Origin: Psychrobacter sp. NG25
Lineage (GTDB): Bacteria; Pseudomonadota; Gammaproteobacteria; Pseudomonadales; Moraxellaceae
NCBI RefSeq assembly: GCF_015234355.1
Contig: NZ_JADGMV010000009.1
Coordinates: 1 to 64,000, forward strand
Length of the DNA stretch: 64,000 nucleotides
Direction: 5' to 3'
Part shown: positions 50,913 through 60,481 of the stretch, in pieces
Position numbering within the stretch: position 1 is the first letter of the stretch
How the letters are laid out: each line of letters opens with the position of its first letter
Position numbers and translations under genes: made by a program
The notes under the pieces: model-generated
Database searches by the model: none
What the model was told of the DNA's origin: nothing
What the model saw: the letters and a program-made list of their open reading frames with translations, nothing else

Positions 50913-51347
50913 TCAGAAAGGTTTTACCACAACTAAGATGACGATAATCACCAAAGCAAAAACTGGTATTTCATTAAACCAACGCCAAAACTTATGAGAT
51001 TTATAGTGTGGATTATCAATCAGTTTTTTGCGATATAATCCGCAAGCACCATGATAGCCGGATAGTAATACCACTAATAAGAGCTTGACGTGTAGCCAAC
51101 CTTGAGTTTTATAGACATCCCAGCCCAGCCCCAACATCCATAGACCAAATACCCATGTCGCTATCATCGATGGGGTCATGATGCCGCGATACAGCTTACG
51201 CTCCATAATGGTAAAGCGCTCTTGGCTAATGGTGTCATCACTCATCGCATGATAAACAAACAGACGCGGCAAGTAAAAAATCGCCGCAAACCAGCAAACC
51301 ATAGAAATAATATGTGCTGCTTTAATCCAGTTAAAATAGTCTGCCAT
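50913..51347 (-). CDS. hemJ: Protoporphyrinogen IX oxidase HemJ
   Basis: HemJ oxidises protoporphyrinogen IX to protoporphyrin IX in the inner membrane, the next-to-last step of heme synthesis in many gammaproteobacteria lacking HemG/HemY. The 144-residue length is typical. It has four membrane helices, with the conserved WIKAAHIISMVCWFAAIFYL at residues 7-26 (functional His) and LHVKLLLVVLLSGYHG near 84-100 (conserved Lys). The C-terminal RWFNEIPVFALVIIV is also characteristic. It is monocistronic. Confidence 0.93.
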   Translation of the reverse strand: MADYFNWIKAAHIISMVCWFAAIFYLPRLFVYHAMSDDTISQERFTIMERKLYRGIMTPSMIATWVFGLWMLGLGWDVYKTQGWLHVKLLLVVLLSGYHGACGLYRKKLIDNPHYKSHKFWRWFNEIPVFALVIIVILVVVKPF

Positions 51348-51495
51348 TACTTAATCTCTTGTTATCAGCCATTTAATACTAGCTCTTTAATATTAGGCTT
51401 ATTTTCATATGCTTGTTATAAGGGCTAATTTACGACACAGCCCAAACGCAAGTGCAATGCAGATTATTGATGAATACTAACTGCACACAGTCAAA

Positions 51496-52647
51496 TTAGT
51501 CAGCCAATACCACTTGTGTTTGATGACCATTCATAGCGTCTAATACAGGCAATACTTTAGGAGCTCTTGGTGCAGCAAATTGCTTGGTTAAGCCAAGCTC
51601 ACGCATGAGTCTGTCATCGCCTGATTGACTAGAGTTTCCGGTCGTCAATAACTTGTCGCCATAAAAGAACGAGTTGGCCCCCGCCATAAAGGCTAAGGCT
51701 TGCTCAGAGTCAGATAGGCTTTCGCGGCCAGCAGATAGACGCACATAGCTAGTTGGGCAGCAAATACGCGACACGGCAATGGTACGAATCCACTCAAGCA
51801 CAGACAATTGACCTTCGGCCAATACTTTGTCGCCGATAGGAGTTCCTGCAATAGGGACGAGCAAGTTGACTGGAATAGATTCTGGCGCTTTTGGCATTTT
51901 TAGCAGTTCGTGTACCCAATCGATGCGGTCATCACGGCTTTCACCCATACCGACGATATTGCCGCTGCAGACATTGATGCCTGAGTTGCGCACATTGTCT
52001 ATCGTATCCAGACGTTCATCATAGCTGCGCGTGCTGACAACTTGTTCATAATAGCTGCGTGAGGTATCTAGATTATGATTGTAATAGTCCAATCCGGCAT
52101 CCGCTAATTGCGTCGCTTGATTGGTATCTAACATACCAAGCGTCATACAGGTCTCAAGCCCCAATGCCTTGACTTCTTTAATTAGCTCAACCACGTAAGG
52201 CATGTCTTTGGCGCTTGGATGCTTCCATGCAGCACCCATACAGAAGCGTGACGAGCCACTGTTTTTGGCACGTTTGGCAGCGGCAATGACTTTGTCCACT
52301 TCTATGCGTTTTTCTGCTTGTAGTTTGGTGGTATCGCGATGATGACCTGATTGCGAGCAGTAACCGCAATCTTCAGGGCAGTTACCTGTTTTAATCGACA
52401 ACAAGGTGCTGATTTGTACTTCATTGGCAGTAAAATTCGCCCGATGTATCGTTTGTGCTTGCAACAACAAATCCATCAAAGGCAAATCAAACAGTGCAGC
52501 GATTTCTTCGCGGCTATGCTTATGTGGAGTTGGTTGGTTGGCATCGGTGGCTAAACTGGCCAAAAAATCATCGCTACTGTTTTGATGATTGAGTGTCTCA
52601 GTGTGGCTATCGGCATTGGGTTCTGAGATGTTAAGTAATCCTGCCAT
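51496..52647 (-). CDS. bioB: Biotin synthase
   Basis: BioB is a radical SAM enzyme that inserts sulphur into dethiobiotin. The 383-residue protein carries the [10 protein letters not shown] cluster motif near residues 74-83 (three SAM-cluster Cys), [11 protein letters not shown] near 115 and a C-terminal auxiliary-cluster region with [14 protein letters not shown] near 330. An N-terminal extension of about 35 residues before the conserved core is disordered. AAAGGA precedes the ATG. The other bio genes are not in the window. Confidence 0.96.
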   Translation of the reverse strand: MAGLLNISEPNADSHTETLNHQNSSDDFLASLATDANQPTPHKHSREEIAALFDLPLMDLLLQAQTIHRANFTANEVQISTLLSIKTGNCPEDCGYCSQSGHHRDTTKLQAEKRIEVDKVIAAAKRAKNSGSSRFCMGAAWKHPSAKDMPYVVELIKEVKALGLETCMTLGMLDTNQATQLADAGLDYYNHNLDTSRSYYEQVVSTRSYDERLDTIDNVRNSGINVCSGNIVGMGESRDDRIDWVHELLKMPKAPESIPVNLLVPIAGTPIGDKVLAEGQLSVLEWIRTIAVSRICCPTSYVRLSAGRESLSDSEQALAFMAGANSFFYGDKLLTTGNSSQSGDDRLMRELGLTKQFAAPRAPKVLPVLDAMNGHQTQVVLAD

Positions 52648-52704
52648 GAGATAAATCCTTTTATAACGGTATTGGGTATATCTGAATGTTTTTGTGTTCT
52701 TAAA

Positions 52705-52746
52705 ATAATAAAAAAGGCTGCGATATAGTATACCGTAACCTTTTTA
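52705..52746 (-). terminator. Terminator of the SCP2-protein gene (minus strand)
   Basis: On the minus strand CTAAAAAGG...CCTTTTT forms an imperfect stem of about 16 pairs with two mismatches, followed by TTATTATTTT. It lies between bioB and the upstream SCP2 gene. Confidence 0.6.
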
Positions 52747-52810
52747 GAAAATCAGAGTGCTATTAAATAGTATTTATATTGAATACAATAAAGTAGGTCA
52801 ATAGTAACTA

Positions 52811-52846
52811 TTTGCTGTTCAGTTTGCTATTCAGTTTGCTATTTAA
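52811..52846 (-). repeat. 12-base imperfect triple repeat
   Basis: Three consecutive copies of TTTGCTATTCAG-like units lie just past the stop codon of the SCP2-protein gene. They read LNSK-LNSK-LNSK in one unused frame and are outside any supported gene. Confidence 0.8.
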
Positions 52847-52868
52847 CGGTCTAATTATTTGTATCTGG

Positions 52869-53375
52869 CTATTTGCCCAGTTTATGCTTGGCAACACCAA
52901 TCCAATGGTTTGCAAAGTTCTGTGCTTTATAAGCGTAAGGCTTGGCTTTGTCCAGATAAGGTTTGCACTCTTCTGGCACCGCTGGAACGATATGCTTTGC
53001 AAGCTTATTAAACCACATCATGAGGCTATAGTCGCCTTCGATGCTTAAATTGCCTTCTTGAACCGCTGTCATAAATGCTGGAAGGTTACCTTTGGTCAAA
53101 AGCTTAACACCAGTCATAGAATCTTTGAAGTTGATAGTGAGGTCTGCTGATTTTGCATGACCACTAGACTGGCTAAAGCTACCATTATCAAAGACAAAAT
53201 AACGAGCGATGTCCGCTTCAGTGCTAGCAAGTTCAATCGTAACATTACGATCAGCGAATAGCTTTTTGACAGCTTCATCGTCGCTATCAGCTAGCATAGA
53301 TAAACGATAACCGATCACAGCCAATAACACGTCTAAAGGATCAGACTTAATATCTAGAACAGGAATAGTAAACAT
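52869..53375 (-). CDS. SCP2 sterol-binding-domain-like protein
   Basis: The 168-residue soluble protein has the SCP2 pattern: a central stretch SADLTINFKDSMTGVKLLTKGN near 80-100 followed by FMTAVQEGNLSIEGDYSLMMW near 101-122, typical of bacterial SCP2 lipid-carrier domains. A C-terminal helical tail follows with YLDKAKPYAYKAQNFANHW. Bacterial members are thought to bind hydrophobic ligands; the ligand here is unknown. AGGAG lies before the ATG. Apparently monocistronic. Confidence 0.8.
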   Translation of the reverse strand: MFTIPVLDIKSDPLDVLLAVIGYRLSMLADSDDEAVKKLFADRNVTIELASTEADIARYFVFDNGSFSQSSGHAKSADLTINFKDSMTGVKLLTKGNLPAFMTAVQEGNLSIEGDYSLMMWFNKLAKHIVPAVPEECKPYLDKAKPYAYKAQNFANHWIGVAKHKLGK

Positions 53376-53555
53376 AATCGAACTCCTAAAAAATGAGACG
53401 CAAAATAATACGTACTTTATAACAATTTTTGCGACAAATATATAATTACATTATAAACGATGGATGGGTTGTTATTCTTTAGGAGTTACGTAGAGAGCGT
53501 TAAGTATCTTGTAACATTCGATGACGTCAGCATGATTGATACAGGGTTGACTGCA

Positions 53556-53957
53556 TTAGTGAAAGCGCGGTTGGTAATCATCATCGTAGACGGGCGTATG
53601 CTCGATATAGCGTGCGGCCTCTAATTCACGCTGCAGCTGAACCGATTGACTGACATCTTCGTAACGTAGCGCCCGATACAACACCCAAGCCGCTAAAGGC
53701 AACCAGCTGATGCCCATGGCGATGATATAGCTGTGCAAGTCTGATAACTCTGACAGCATCAGACGACTCGATAATATACTGTGAATGACTTCCACGCTCA
53801 GCCAATACGCCATACCGCCAAATAGATATAAGAGCAGCCAGCGCTGAGACGAGAAGGCGAGCGCCGCTATTATCACTGCCAATAAGCCGTAACCAAGTAA
53901 AGCCGCATTGCTCCATGCCGCTATGTCGATAAAAGAAAATATAGTTAGTAACATCAT
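53556..53957 (-). CDS. Membrane protein of unknown function
   Basis: The 133-residue protein has about four hydrophobic segments near residues 3-10, 18-36, 40-60 and 75-97, and a charged C-terminal tail with YEDVSQSVQLQRELEAARYIE. No family is recognised. It reads on the minus strand with two possible adjacent ATGs and no strong ribosome binding site. The opposite and alternate frames are less convincing. Confidence 0.55.
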   Translation of the reverse strand: MMLLTIFSFIDIAAWSNAALLGYGLLAVIIAALAFSSQRWLLLYLFGGMAYWLSVEVIHSILSSRLMLSELSDLHSYIIAMGISWLPLAAWVLYRALRYEDVSQSVQLQRELEAARYIEHTPVYDDDYQPRFH

Positions 53958-54136
53958 TCATCTCGCTATTCATAAGGTGAATTCCAATAAGACCATTATG
54001 AAAGTTTGTGAGGCAAAGCTAAAGAGGGTACAGGCGAGTTTGCGACAACCGATGACGTTTGGTTTTTTAGTATATTTTGATGGTTTTCTATTGCAGATTT
54101 GGAGAGTAAGCGCCGTAAGGGTAGGCGCTTATTTTT
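53958..54136 (+). ncRNA. Candidate small RNA or 46-codon mini-gene ending at an isolated terminator
   Basis: TAAGCGCC at 54107-54114 pairs with GGCGCTTA at 54124-54131, followed by TTTTT, a clear plus-strand terminator. Both neighbouring genes run on the minus strand, so it serves no annotated gene. A 46-codon plus-strand frame (53999-54139, MKVCEAKLKRVQASLRQPM) runs into the hairpin but has no clear ribosome binding site, so a small RNA is the more likely reading. The 5' end is not defined. Confidence 0.35.
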
Positions 54137-54183
54137 AGAGGGAAATAATAGTTTTACTAATCAATAACAACTAAACGTTGTTG

Positions 54184-55170
54184 TTAATGATGGTTATTAC
54201 GCTTGCCCCACCACGATAGTAACGACACCAACACAGCACCTAATAGCATTAACCCCAGTGTGCTGAGCCAGTGTGGACCAGTAGGGTAGTGCCACGGCAT
54301 GACGTTGTTTATTGCCTCGTTATCTAGAGTGTTTAAGATATCTACTTTCCACGGCCATATCTTCATCAAAGAGCCAGCGATAAATCCGGTGAGCAATGCT
54401 AGCGTTGCTTGATAGTAGCGAGCCAATAGCCATTTTAGTGCGTGGGTGAACAGTAAAAGTCCAGTGACCATACCAGCCATAAGCGTCAAAATAACCGTGA
54501 AATTAAGGGTATGCACGGCTTCTAATACCGTGTCATAAGCGCCCAATAATAATAGGATAAAGGAACCTGATATACCCGGCAATATCATGGCGCAAATCGC
54601 GATTGCCCCTGCAAAAAACAAATAAGGCAAGCTTGGTGTGCCGGTGAGTAGTGGCAAACTACTGATAACCATTGCACTAACGAGACCGATGCCAAACAAG
54701 GCAATACGTCCTATATTCCAACGTTTGATTTCAGTTAATAATATAAATATGGTGGCAACGACCAATCCAAAAAAGAACGACCAAATCAGCAGTGGTTGAT
54801 TGTCCAGCAAGTACTTAATCATGCCAGCCAAAGTAGCAAAACTGGTAGCGATACCTAATAATAGAACTAATAAAAATGTCGCATCGACCTGTCGCCACAC
54901 AGCAAGCAAACCTTTGATTCCACCTTCCTTTCGGAATGTCTGCCAAAGTTTGGGGCCAATACTGCCAAGCGCATTAATCAATCGCTCATAAATACCAGCA
55001 ATCAGCGCAATAGTACCGCCAGAGACGCCAGGTACGATATCGGCTGCACCCATGGCCATTCCTTTGATATAGACACCTAATAGCTGTTTTGGGTTGTCCG
55101 TAGTAACACTGGTATCTAATGGTTGCGGTGCTGACGACTCGCTTGGTTTGGGGGATTGGGGTGCCGTCAT
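54184..55170 (-). CDS. DUF368 family membrane protein (PopT-like undecaprenyl phosphate translocase)
   Basis: DUF368 proteins, some named PopT, have been shown to recycle undecaprenyl phosphate across the membrane. The 328-residue protein has the two internally related signatures GMAMGAADIVPGVSGGTIAL near 37-56 and IAICAMILPGISGSFILLLLG near 195-215, and about nine membrane helices. A 30-residue Ser/Pro-rich cytoplasmic tail precedes them. AAGGA lies six bases before the ATG. Substrate is inferred from the family. Confidence 0.87.
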   Translation of the reverse strand: MTAPQSPKPSESSAPQPLDTSVTTDNPKQLLGVYIKGMAMGAADIVPGVSGGTIALIAGIYERLINALGSIGPKLWQTFRKEGGIKGLLAVWRQVDATFLLVLLLGIATSFATLAGMIKYLLDNQPLLIWSFFFGLVVATIFILLTEIKRWNIGRIALFGIGLVSAMVISSLPLLTGTPSLPYLFFAGAIAICAMILPGISGSFILLLLGAYDTVLEAVHTLNFTVILTLMAGMVTGLLLFTHALKWLLARYYQATLALLTGFIAGSLMKIWPWKVDILNTLDNEAINNVMPWHYPTGPHWLSTLGLMLLGAVLVSLLSWWGKRNNHH

Positions 55171-55389
55171 GGACAGTCCTTGATTTAAGATGAGCGTTGA
55201 AGGTGAGTGACAACAGTTAGACTAAAGTATAGTTAGACCAAAGTAATGCCCAGGCAGTAATATTTAAATGGTTCTATTAAAATAGCATCATGACCAAGTG
55301 GCAACGAAGTATAAAAGCTAGAAAGATAAAAGCCAGATTAATGATAAAACATCAACCTAGCTTTTCGTACGATTGCGAGCATTTAGCAC

Positions 55390-56580
55390 TTATTTAGTAG
55401 GAGCAAGCGCTGGATAGCCAAGTGCATAAAGCGTGCCTTCAAGACCAGTCACATTTACCGCGGCATCGGCACGTGCTTGGACGATAGGTTTTGCGTGATA
55501 AGCAACGCCTAGATCAGCAATGGCCATCATTGGCAAGTCATTAGCACCGTCGCCAATACAGACCACTTGTGACATATCAATGCCTAAGCGCTCTGCTGTG
55601 TGTTCAACGATTGCGGCTTTTTTGGCACCATTGACGATAGGTAATTGCACGTGGCCCGTCACCATGCCTTCGTCAATATCTAAAAAGTTGGCATGAACTT
55701 CGTCAATACCCAACTGCTCTGCGATATAGCGAGCAAAATAGGTAAATCCGCCTGATACCAATACGGTGTGATAACCCAATGCTTTGAGCGCACTGATCGT
55801 GGTGCGTGCGCCTACCGATAAGGTTAAGCGGCTACAAATATCATCCAGTACGTCAATTGGAATGTCTTTTAATAGTGCCACACGTTTGGCAAAAGATTCG
55901 TCAAAATCGATCTCACCGCGCATCGCCGATTCAGTGATGGCGGCAACTTCTTCACCGATACCTGCTGTTTTGGCCAGCTCAACGATGACTTCTTGCTCGA
56001 TTAAGGTGGAGTCCATATCGAAGCAGGCAAGCTTGTGGGTACGTAGCATATGACCAACAGATAAGATATGGCAATCAACGACATTCAAATTATCCGTACT
56101 GTCAGCACTGCTCGTACTCTTATACGCTTCAGCCAAATCATGACGCAAGCGTCTGGTCAGCTGGTCATCAATGATGTGAGCGGCAGCGGTTTTTTTGGCG
56201 GGGTGCATGAGCGTATCGGTGACCGGTACCAGCAGATAGCGGAATACCTGTGCCTGAGTAAAGGGCAGTCGCTGTGCATTTCCGTCTGTTGGCTCTGTAT
56301 CAGAGACAGTGATATTCACAAAACTTGCATCGGTATCTTCAGCGACAGTGACCAGATGCCAGTTCGGCTGCTCATCGACCCAAGACTGCACATATTGATG
56401 AATATCAAGGGTTGATACTTTAGTAGGTAGCACCACAATTAGTGCAAAAACGGGTAGGGACTGTAGCGCGTCAAAATCCTGTAGATCAGTACCATCAGGT
56501 AAGAGCGAGGCAATAGAGTCAACGGCTTGTTGCCATGCTTTGCTGTCTTTTGGTAACGAATAAGATGTATTGTTTGGCAT
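55390..56580 (-). CDS. serB: Phosphoserine phosphatase
   Basis: SerB dephosphorylates O-phosphoserine in the last step of serine synthesis. The 396-residue protein has an N-terminal regulatory-type region of about 170 residues, then the HAD core with ACFDMDSTLIEQE near 184-196 (nucleophile and general acid Asp), LVSGGFTYFARYIAEQLG near 280 and CIGDGANDLPMMAIADLGVA near 342. The N-terminal part is longer than in E. coli SerB. AAGGGA precedes the start. It is divergent to the AhpA/YtjB-like gene, a linkage also found in enterobacteria and Pseudomonas. Confidence 0.95.
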   Translation of the reverse strand: MPNNTSYSLPKDSKAWQQAVDSIASLLPDGTDLQDFDALQSLPVFALIVVLPTKVSTLDIHQYVQSWVDEQPNWHLVTVAEDTDASFVNITVSDTEPTDGNAQRLPFTQAQVFRYLLVPVTDTLMHPAKKTAAAHIIDDQLTRRLRHDLAEAYKSTSSADSTDNLNVVDCHILSVGHMLRTHKLACFDMDSTLIEQEVIVELAKTAGIGEEVAAITESAMRGEIDFDESFAKRVALLKDIPIDVLDDICSRLTLSVGARTTISALKALGYHTVLVSGGFTYFARYIAEQLGIDEVHANFLDIDEGMVTGHVQLPIVNGAKKAAIVEHTAERLGIDMSQVVCIGDGANDLPMMAIADLGVAYHAKPIVQARADAAVNVTGLEGTLYALGYPALAPTK

Positions 56581-57098
56581 GGCTTAATTGTCCCTTGTAT
56601 GCTCGTATAAGATTGGGAATAATAGCAGCTTTCCTTGGCAGCGCCTATAGATGACATGCAAAGTATCATGGTTAACTAAAAAGGGCTGTACCAGACAGAA
56701 AAGCGTTTGAAATTGAATGTTATTATTATGACAAATTTATAAAGCTGCTAACGCTATAAGGTTTATTATGGTGATATAGTAGATAGCATAAGCGAGTTGT
56801 ATTTATGATAATGTGTTTAGTCATAACAAGTCTCATGTGCGGTCGTTTATCCTATAGTCCTTCCACTATAAAAGTATGACAGCGTTAACCTCGATTGAAG
56901 TATCGCATATACATCTACACTCGGTTGCCTCGTACTTCTTTTAAATTGAATCGACTATAAGTGATGGTTTACCCAGATATACGTTATAAAGACACGCGTT
57001 ACAAAAAGATGCCTGCATTACCGTTTTTTAAAAATAGCCAAAAAATGAGCAATAGCCTTGTTTTTTAATTTCTTTTATCCAAAAAAGTTTAACATATC
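56581..57098. promoter_or_regulatory. serB / AhpA-like divergent intergenic region
   Basis: 518 AT-rich bases between divergent genes. It must hold at least two promoters, but no hexamer pair with correct spacing stood out. No ORF with a ribosome binding site was seen. Confidence 0.45.
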
Positions 57099-58574
57099 AT
57101 GACGTATTTAGCGCCGCGGCAAGGGTTGTTTGCCATTATTCTTCTGGTTAGTTTTTGTTTGCAGACTCTATTGTTGGTTATCAGCACCGATCAACAGTTG
57201 AGCAACAGTCGTGCGTTAAAAGGCGAGCAGATGGTTGCTCAGCTGATTGATGAGGCAAGGTTGTCTTTAGAGAATAAAGACCGTGTCAGTCTAAGCGTGA
57301 TTGCCAATCGCTATACCAGCGAGCAAGACGTGACGAAGATATTGATCACAGACAATAACGACGATATCTTGGTGCCAGTCGGCAATGCGCCTATGCAGCA
57401 AGGTGATACGATTCGTCAAATTGCCACCAACGGCGATGCTGTGATTGGTAGTGTGGCACTGACATTAAAGGACATTAGCAAAGGTGAAATTATCGCCATG
57501 CAATGGCCATTTGTCATCGGCACTATGTTATTGCACTTATTACTTTGGTTAATTTACGGCTATCTTGCTCGCCCTACCAAAGAGCAAATCAATGCCCTCA
57601 GTCGTGATATTCAAGATTTGCACCGTGAGCAGTATATGCAAATTGATCAGCGCAGCCGTAACTACGAGCGCCGCTCAGCTGACCGTCAAACAAACGATCT
57701 CCAAGAAAATGACTCTCAAACAATGGATAGCTTGGATGAAGACGGCGCAGAGCATAAGCCAGCTGACCTTCGTAAGTTTGATGTAAATAGTGAAGTAAAC
57801 CAGTATTTAAGAACACAACAAAATCAAAGTGCGGCGAGCGATACCACTCATTCTAGTACGGCTATTAATGGTGCGGCAGATGACCAAGTAGAAGAAAGCA
57901 CGCAAGATGAAATGAGCGGCAGTAGTACTCATAAATCTAATAGTGCCTCGCGATTGTCTGCCACACGAGCATTTGACAGCGTGAGAGTACAGATTGTATT
58001 CCATGACGAGTTCAATATGCTTGAGCGTCTTGCACCTGCTCAGCGTTTGCCTTATTTGGCATTATGTACTCAGCTATTAAACCAAGCAGCGACTGAGCTA
58101 CTCAAGCAGCCATTGTTGCTAGGTGTGAGCATGATAAATGAGCCTAAGTTCGATGACAGCGGTGCGAGTGTGCTATTAAAAGCGGATAACAGCCATGCCA
58201 AAGTTGCACTAGCAGGCGTGATGCTTGGTAAGTTGTATTTAATGCTTAATAAGATTATCCATGACAAGCATATCGAGCTGTCACGCTTTGCATTACCTGC
58301 CAAAGCGGGCGTCAGTGATGATGCACAAAGTGATGCGATGATGCAATTGCTGCACAGTGTTGGCAAAAAAGAGCAGATGCTGATCTTGCTACCGAATGCT
58401 GGACTCAAGCAAATCAGCCATCATGTACAAGTACAGAGTATCATGCGCCCAACTACCGTTTATGAGCGTGAATGTGCCGTATTCGATGGTGGGAATGATT
58501 CAATGATTCAACGCTTGGCGGATGTCCGAAATTCGGTACTGATGATTGAAAATGAAGATGAGTCACATATTTAA
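57099..58574 (+). CDS. AhpA/YtjB-like membrane protein
   Basis: The 491-residue protein has an N-terminal membrane helix near 8-28, a periplasmic domain of about 100 residues (ISTDQQLSNSRALKGEQMVAQ), a second helix near 132-152 (WPFVIGTMLLHLLLWLIYGY) and a cytoplasmic part. Residues about 180-300 are a polar disordered linker rich in Asp, Gln and Ser. This sensor-like layout and linkage to serB match the YtjB/AhpA family; its molecular role is not established. It is much longer than YtjB (about 210 residues). The ribosome binding site is weak. Confidence 0.7.
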   Translation: MTYLAPRQGLFAIILLVSFCLQTLLLVISTDQQLSNSRALKGEQMVAQLIDEARLSLENKDRVSLSVIANRYTSEQDVTKILITDNNDDILVPVGNAPMQQGDTIRQIATNGDAVIGSVALTLKDISKGEIIAMQWPFVIGTMLLHLLLWLIYGYLARPTKEQINALSRDIQDLHREQYMQIDQRSRNYERRSADRQTNDLQENDSQTMDSLDEDGAEHKPADLRKFDVNSEVNQYLRTQQNQSAASDTTHSSTAINGAADDQVEESTQDEMSGSSTHKSNSASRLSATRAFDSVRVQIVFHDEFNMLERLAPAQRLPYLALCTQLLNQAATELLKQPLLLGVSMINEPKFDDSGASVLLKADNSHAKVALAGVMLGKLYLMLNKIIHDKHIELSRFALPAKAGVSDDAQSDAMMQLLHSVGKKEQMLILLPNAGLKQISHHVQVQSIMRPTTVYERECAVFDGGNDSMIQRLADVRNSVLMIENEDESHI

Positions 58575-58785
58575 TAGTATCTATGTAATGATGTTTAATT
58601 AATGGCAATTTTCCTGTTTTTATGTACACAATTGTCTGTTATATTGCCCACATCATTACCTTGGTATTGCAGCCAAAATAGGCCATAGTGATAAAAAGCA
58701 TTGACAACGTTCAGTAGAGACTTTATAAGGCATATATATATTAATGTATTCTTAATACCTTTGCCAAAAATGATAGGAGTTTGTC

Positions 58786-59022
58786 ATGAGTGACGCTGAT
58801 ATTGACAACGATTTTGATGATGATTTCATCGATGATGATGATGCAAAGATGGTGGAAGAGGCTGAGACGAGTGTACGTACGCGCTTAAGCAGTCTTGAAA
58901 AACGTCGTCTAATCGATAATTTGTTAGAAGAAAAACGGTTGGCTAAAGAGCTAAAAGACGATTTAGATGACATCGATAACTTCGATGAAGATGGCGATGA
59001 CTGGGATGATGACGACTTTTAA
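58786..59022 (+). CDS. Small acidic protein, PA3496-like
   Basis: The 78-residue protein is very acidic at both ends (DNDFDDDFIDDDD and DEDGDDWDDDDF) with a basic helical centre RRLIDNLLEEKRLAKELKDDL. This matches small gammaproteobacterial proteins named PA3496 family, described as putative envelope-integrity proteins; the assignment is by pattern from memory. An AGGAG ribosome binding site precedes the ATG. It stands alone between the AhpA-like and UPF0149 genes. Confidence 0.65.
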   Translation: MSDADIDNDFDDDFIDDDDAKMVEEAETSVRTRLSSLEKRRLIDNLLEEKRLAKELKDDLDDIDNFDEDGDDWDDDDF

Positions 59023-59315
59023 ATTTTAGAATAAAGGTCTCACACAATATAATAAAGTTAAGTCATTTAAGCCGACTAAAGCCACGTAATAATGGCTCAT
59101 CACCTAATGGTATTAGGTTAATGATATCTTATTTATTACTTTTCTATGGTTGCCAGCAGCCCATTCTATGCAGTAATTCTGACTTTATAATGGTTGTTTG
59201 AATGTTTATTCGAATGACCTTTATCCTCAAATTATCACTGATTTTGCACGTAACTGAACGTTTATTGCGCATTTATTAAGACTGTCGCAATCCACCTTTC
59301 AAGGACAACTACACC

Positions 59316-59873
59316 ATGAGTAACCAATTAAGTTTTGACGAATTACTAGACTATATGGACAATCAAGAGAGCCAGTTTGTGCTCGACAGTGTCGCTGCGC
59401 ATGGTTTTTTGACGGCGACAGTCATTGGTCGTCCATTGCCTAACTGGATGGATGCATTGTTTGAAGGCCACACTAGTGAGATTCCAGAAAACGTGATCGA
59501 TGGCATCACACGCTGGCGTGATTCGATCATCGCTGAGTTAAAAAACGAGACGCCTATCGAGCTACCGTTTGGTGAAGACGCTGGTGATGAAGAAGTGGCC
59601 GTCGACTTTTCAGATGACTCAGATATCGTTGCTTGGTCAATCGGCTTTGTCGATGCGATGTATGGTGATGAAGCCAGTGATTGGTTTGAAGATGAAGAAA
59701 CCGCAGAAGACGTGGCAGTGTTGACTTTGCCAATGATCGTATTGAGCGGTATTGATGACGAAGATCCAGAGCTTGCTGAGATGCGTAAAGATGAAGATAA
59801 GCTGGTGCAAATGGCCAATAGCATTGAAGGCAATTTGACTGAGCTGTTTTTGTTGTTTCATACCAATGATTAA
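59316..59873 (+). CDS. UPF0149 family protein (YgfB/YecA-like)
   Basis: The 185-residue protein has the family pattern: N-terminal helices with LDSVAAHGFLTATVIGRPLPNW near 24-45, a central acidic stretch, and WSIGFVDAMYGDEASDWFED near 109-128. YgfB-type members are helical proteins, one of which modulates gene expression in Pseudomonas; the function here is not known. AAGGA precedes the ATG. It is upstream of a pair of YbjQ genes by 94 bases. Confidence 0.85.
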   Translation: MSNQLSFDELLDYMDNQESQFVLDSVAAHGFLTATVIGRPLPNWMDALFEGHTSEIPENVIDGITRWRDSIIAELKNETPIELPFGEDAGDEEVAVDFSDDSDIVAWSIGFVDAMYGDEASDWFEDEETAEDVAVLTLPMIVLSGIDDEDPELAEMRKDEDKLVQMANSIEGNLTELFLLFHTND

Positions 59874-59967
59874 CATTTTTGTATTTAATAAGCGGTACTA
59901 TTAATAGCGCTGCTTATTATATTTCATGCAGTTTTACACCTCTTTAACTCACTGATAAGGTCGTAAC

Positions 59968-60432
59968 ATGACTGTACAGCTCTCTAATCTTGAACACTTA
60001 CCTAATTATCAAATCACCGAGCGTTTAGATGTGGTGTACGGCAGTACGGTACGCTCAAAGCACGTCGGTAAAGACTTGTTTGCTGGACTAAAAAACATCG
60101 TCGGTGGTGAGCTGACGGCTTATACCGAGCTGCTAGAAGAGTCGCGCCAAGAAGCGATAGACCGCATGATCGTCAAGGCAGAGTCTTTGGGTGCTGACGC
60201 AGTCGTTGGTTTGCGTTTTTCGACCTCTAGTATCGCGCAGGGAGCCTCTGAGCTGTTTGTTTATGGTACTGCTGTCAAAGCAATACCGATGCCGCAGCAG
60301 TCACTTCAAAACCCGCCAAGCGATTCTCATTATCAAACGGGTCAATCGCATCACTCAGGTCAACACCCAAGTACGCAAACCCCATCATCAGAACCTACTG
60401 ATGAATTGCCACGTTTCAATCCTTTTGGTTAG
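59968..60432 (+). CDS. YbjQ family (UPF0145) protein 1
   Basis: The 154-residue protein contains the YbjQ fold at about 15-108: DVVYGSTVRSKHVGKDLFAGL, GELTAYTELLEESRQEAIDRM and LGADAVVGLRFSTSSIAQG. These proteins form dodecameric or pentameric rings; the old heavy-metal-binding label is weakly supported. A polar Gln/His/Pro-rich C-terminal tail of about 40 residues is added, with no membrane segment. A paralogue with a membrane anchor follows directly. Confidence 0.87.
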   Translation: MTVQLSNLEHLPNYQITERLDVVYGSTVRSKHVGKDLFAGLKNIVGGELTAYTELLEESRQEAIDRMIVKAESLGADAVVGLRFSTSSIAQGASELFVYGTAVKAIPMPQQSLQNPPSDSHYQTGQSHHSGQHPSTQTPSSEPTDELPRFNPFG

Positions 60433-60481
60433 ATAACCGAATCTTAAAGCATTGATGCTTTTGTATGATAAGAGACGTGCT

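Noticed and set aside
53626..53973. 115-codon alternate minus-strand frame overlapping the membrane protein
   Set aside because: Its composition is less protein-like than the overlapping frame 53556-53957, which has clear membrane helices.
55313..55365. Inverted repeat AAAAGCTAG / CTAGCTTTT near the serB 3' end
   Set aside because: The 35-base loop makes it a weak terminator candidate; not called.
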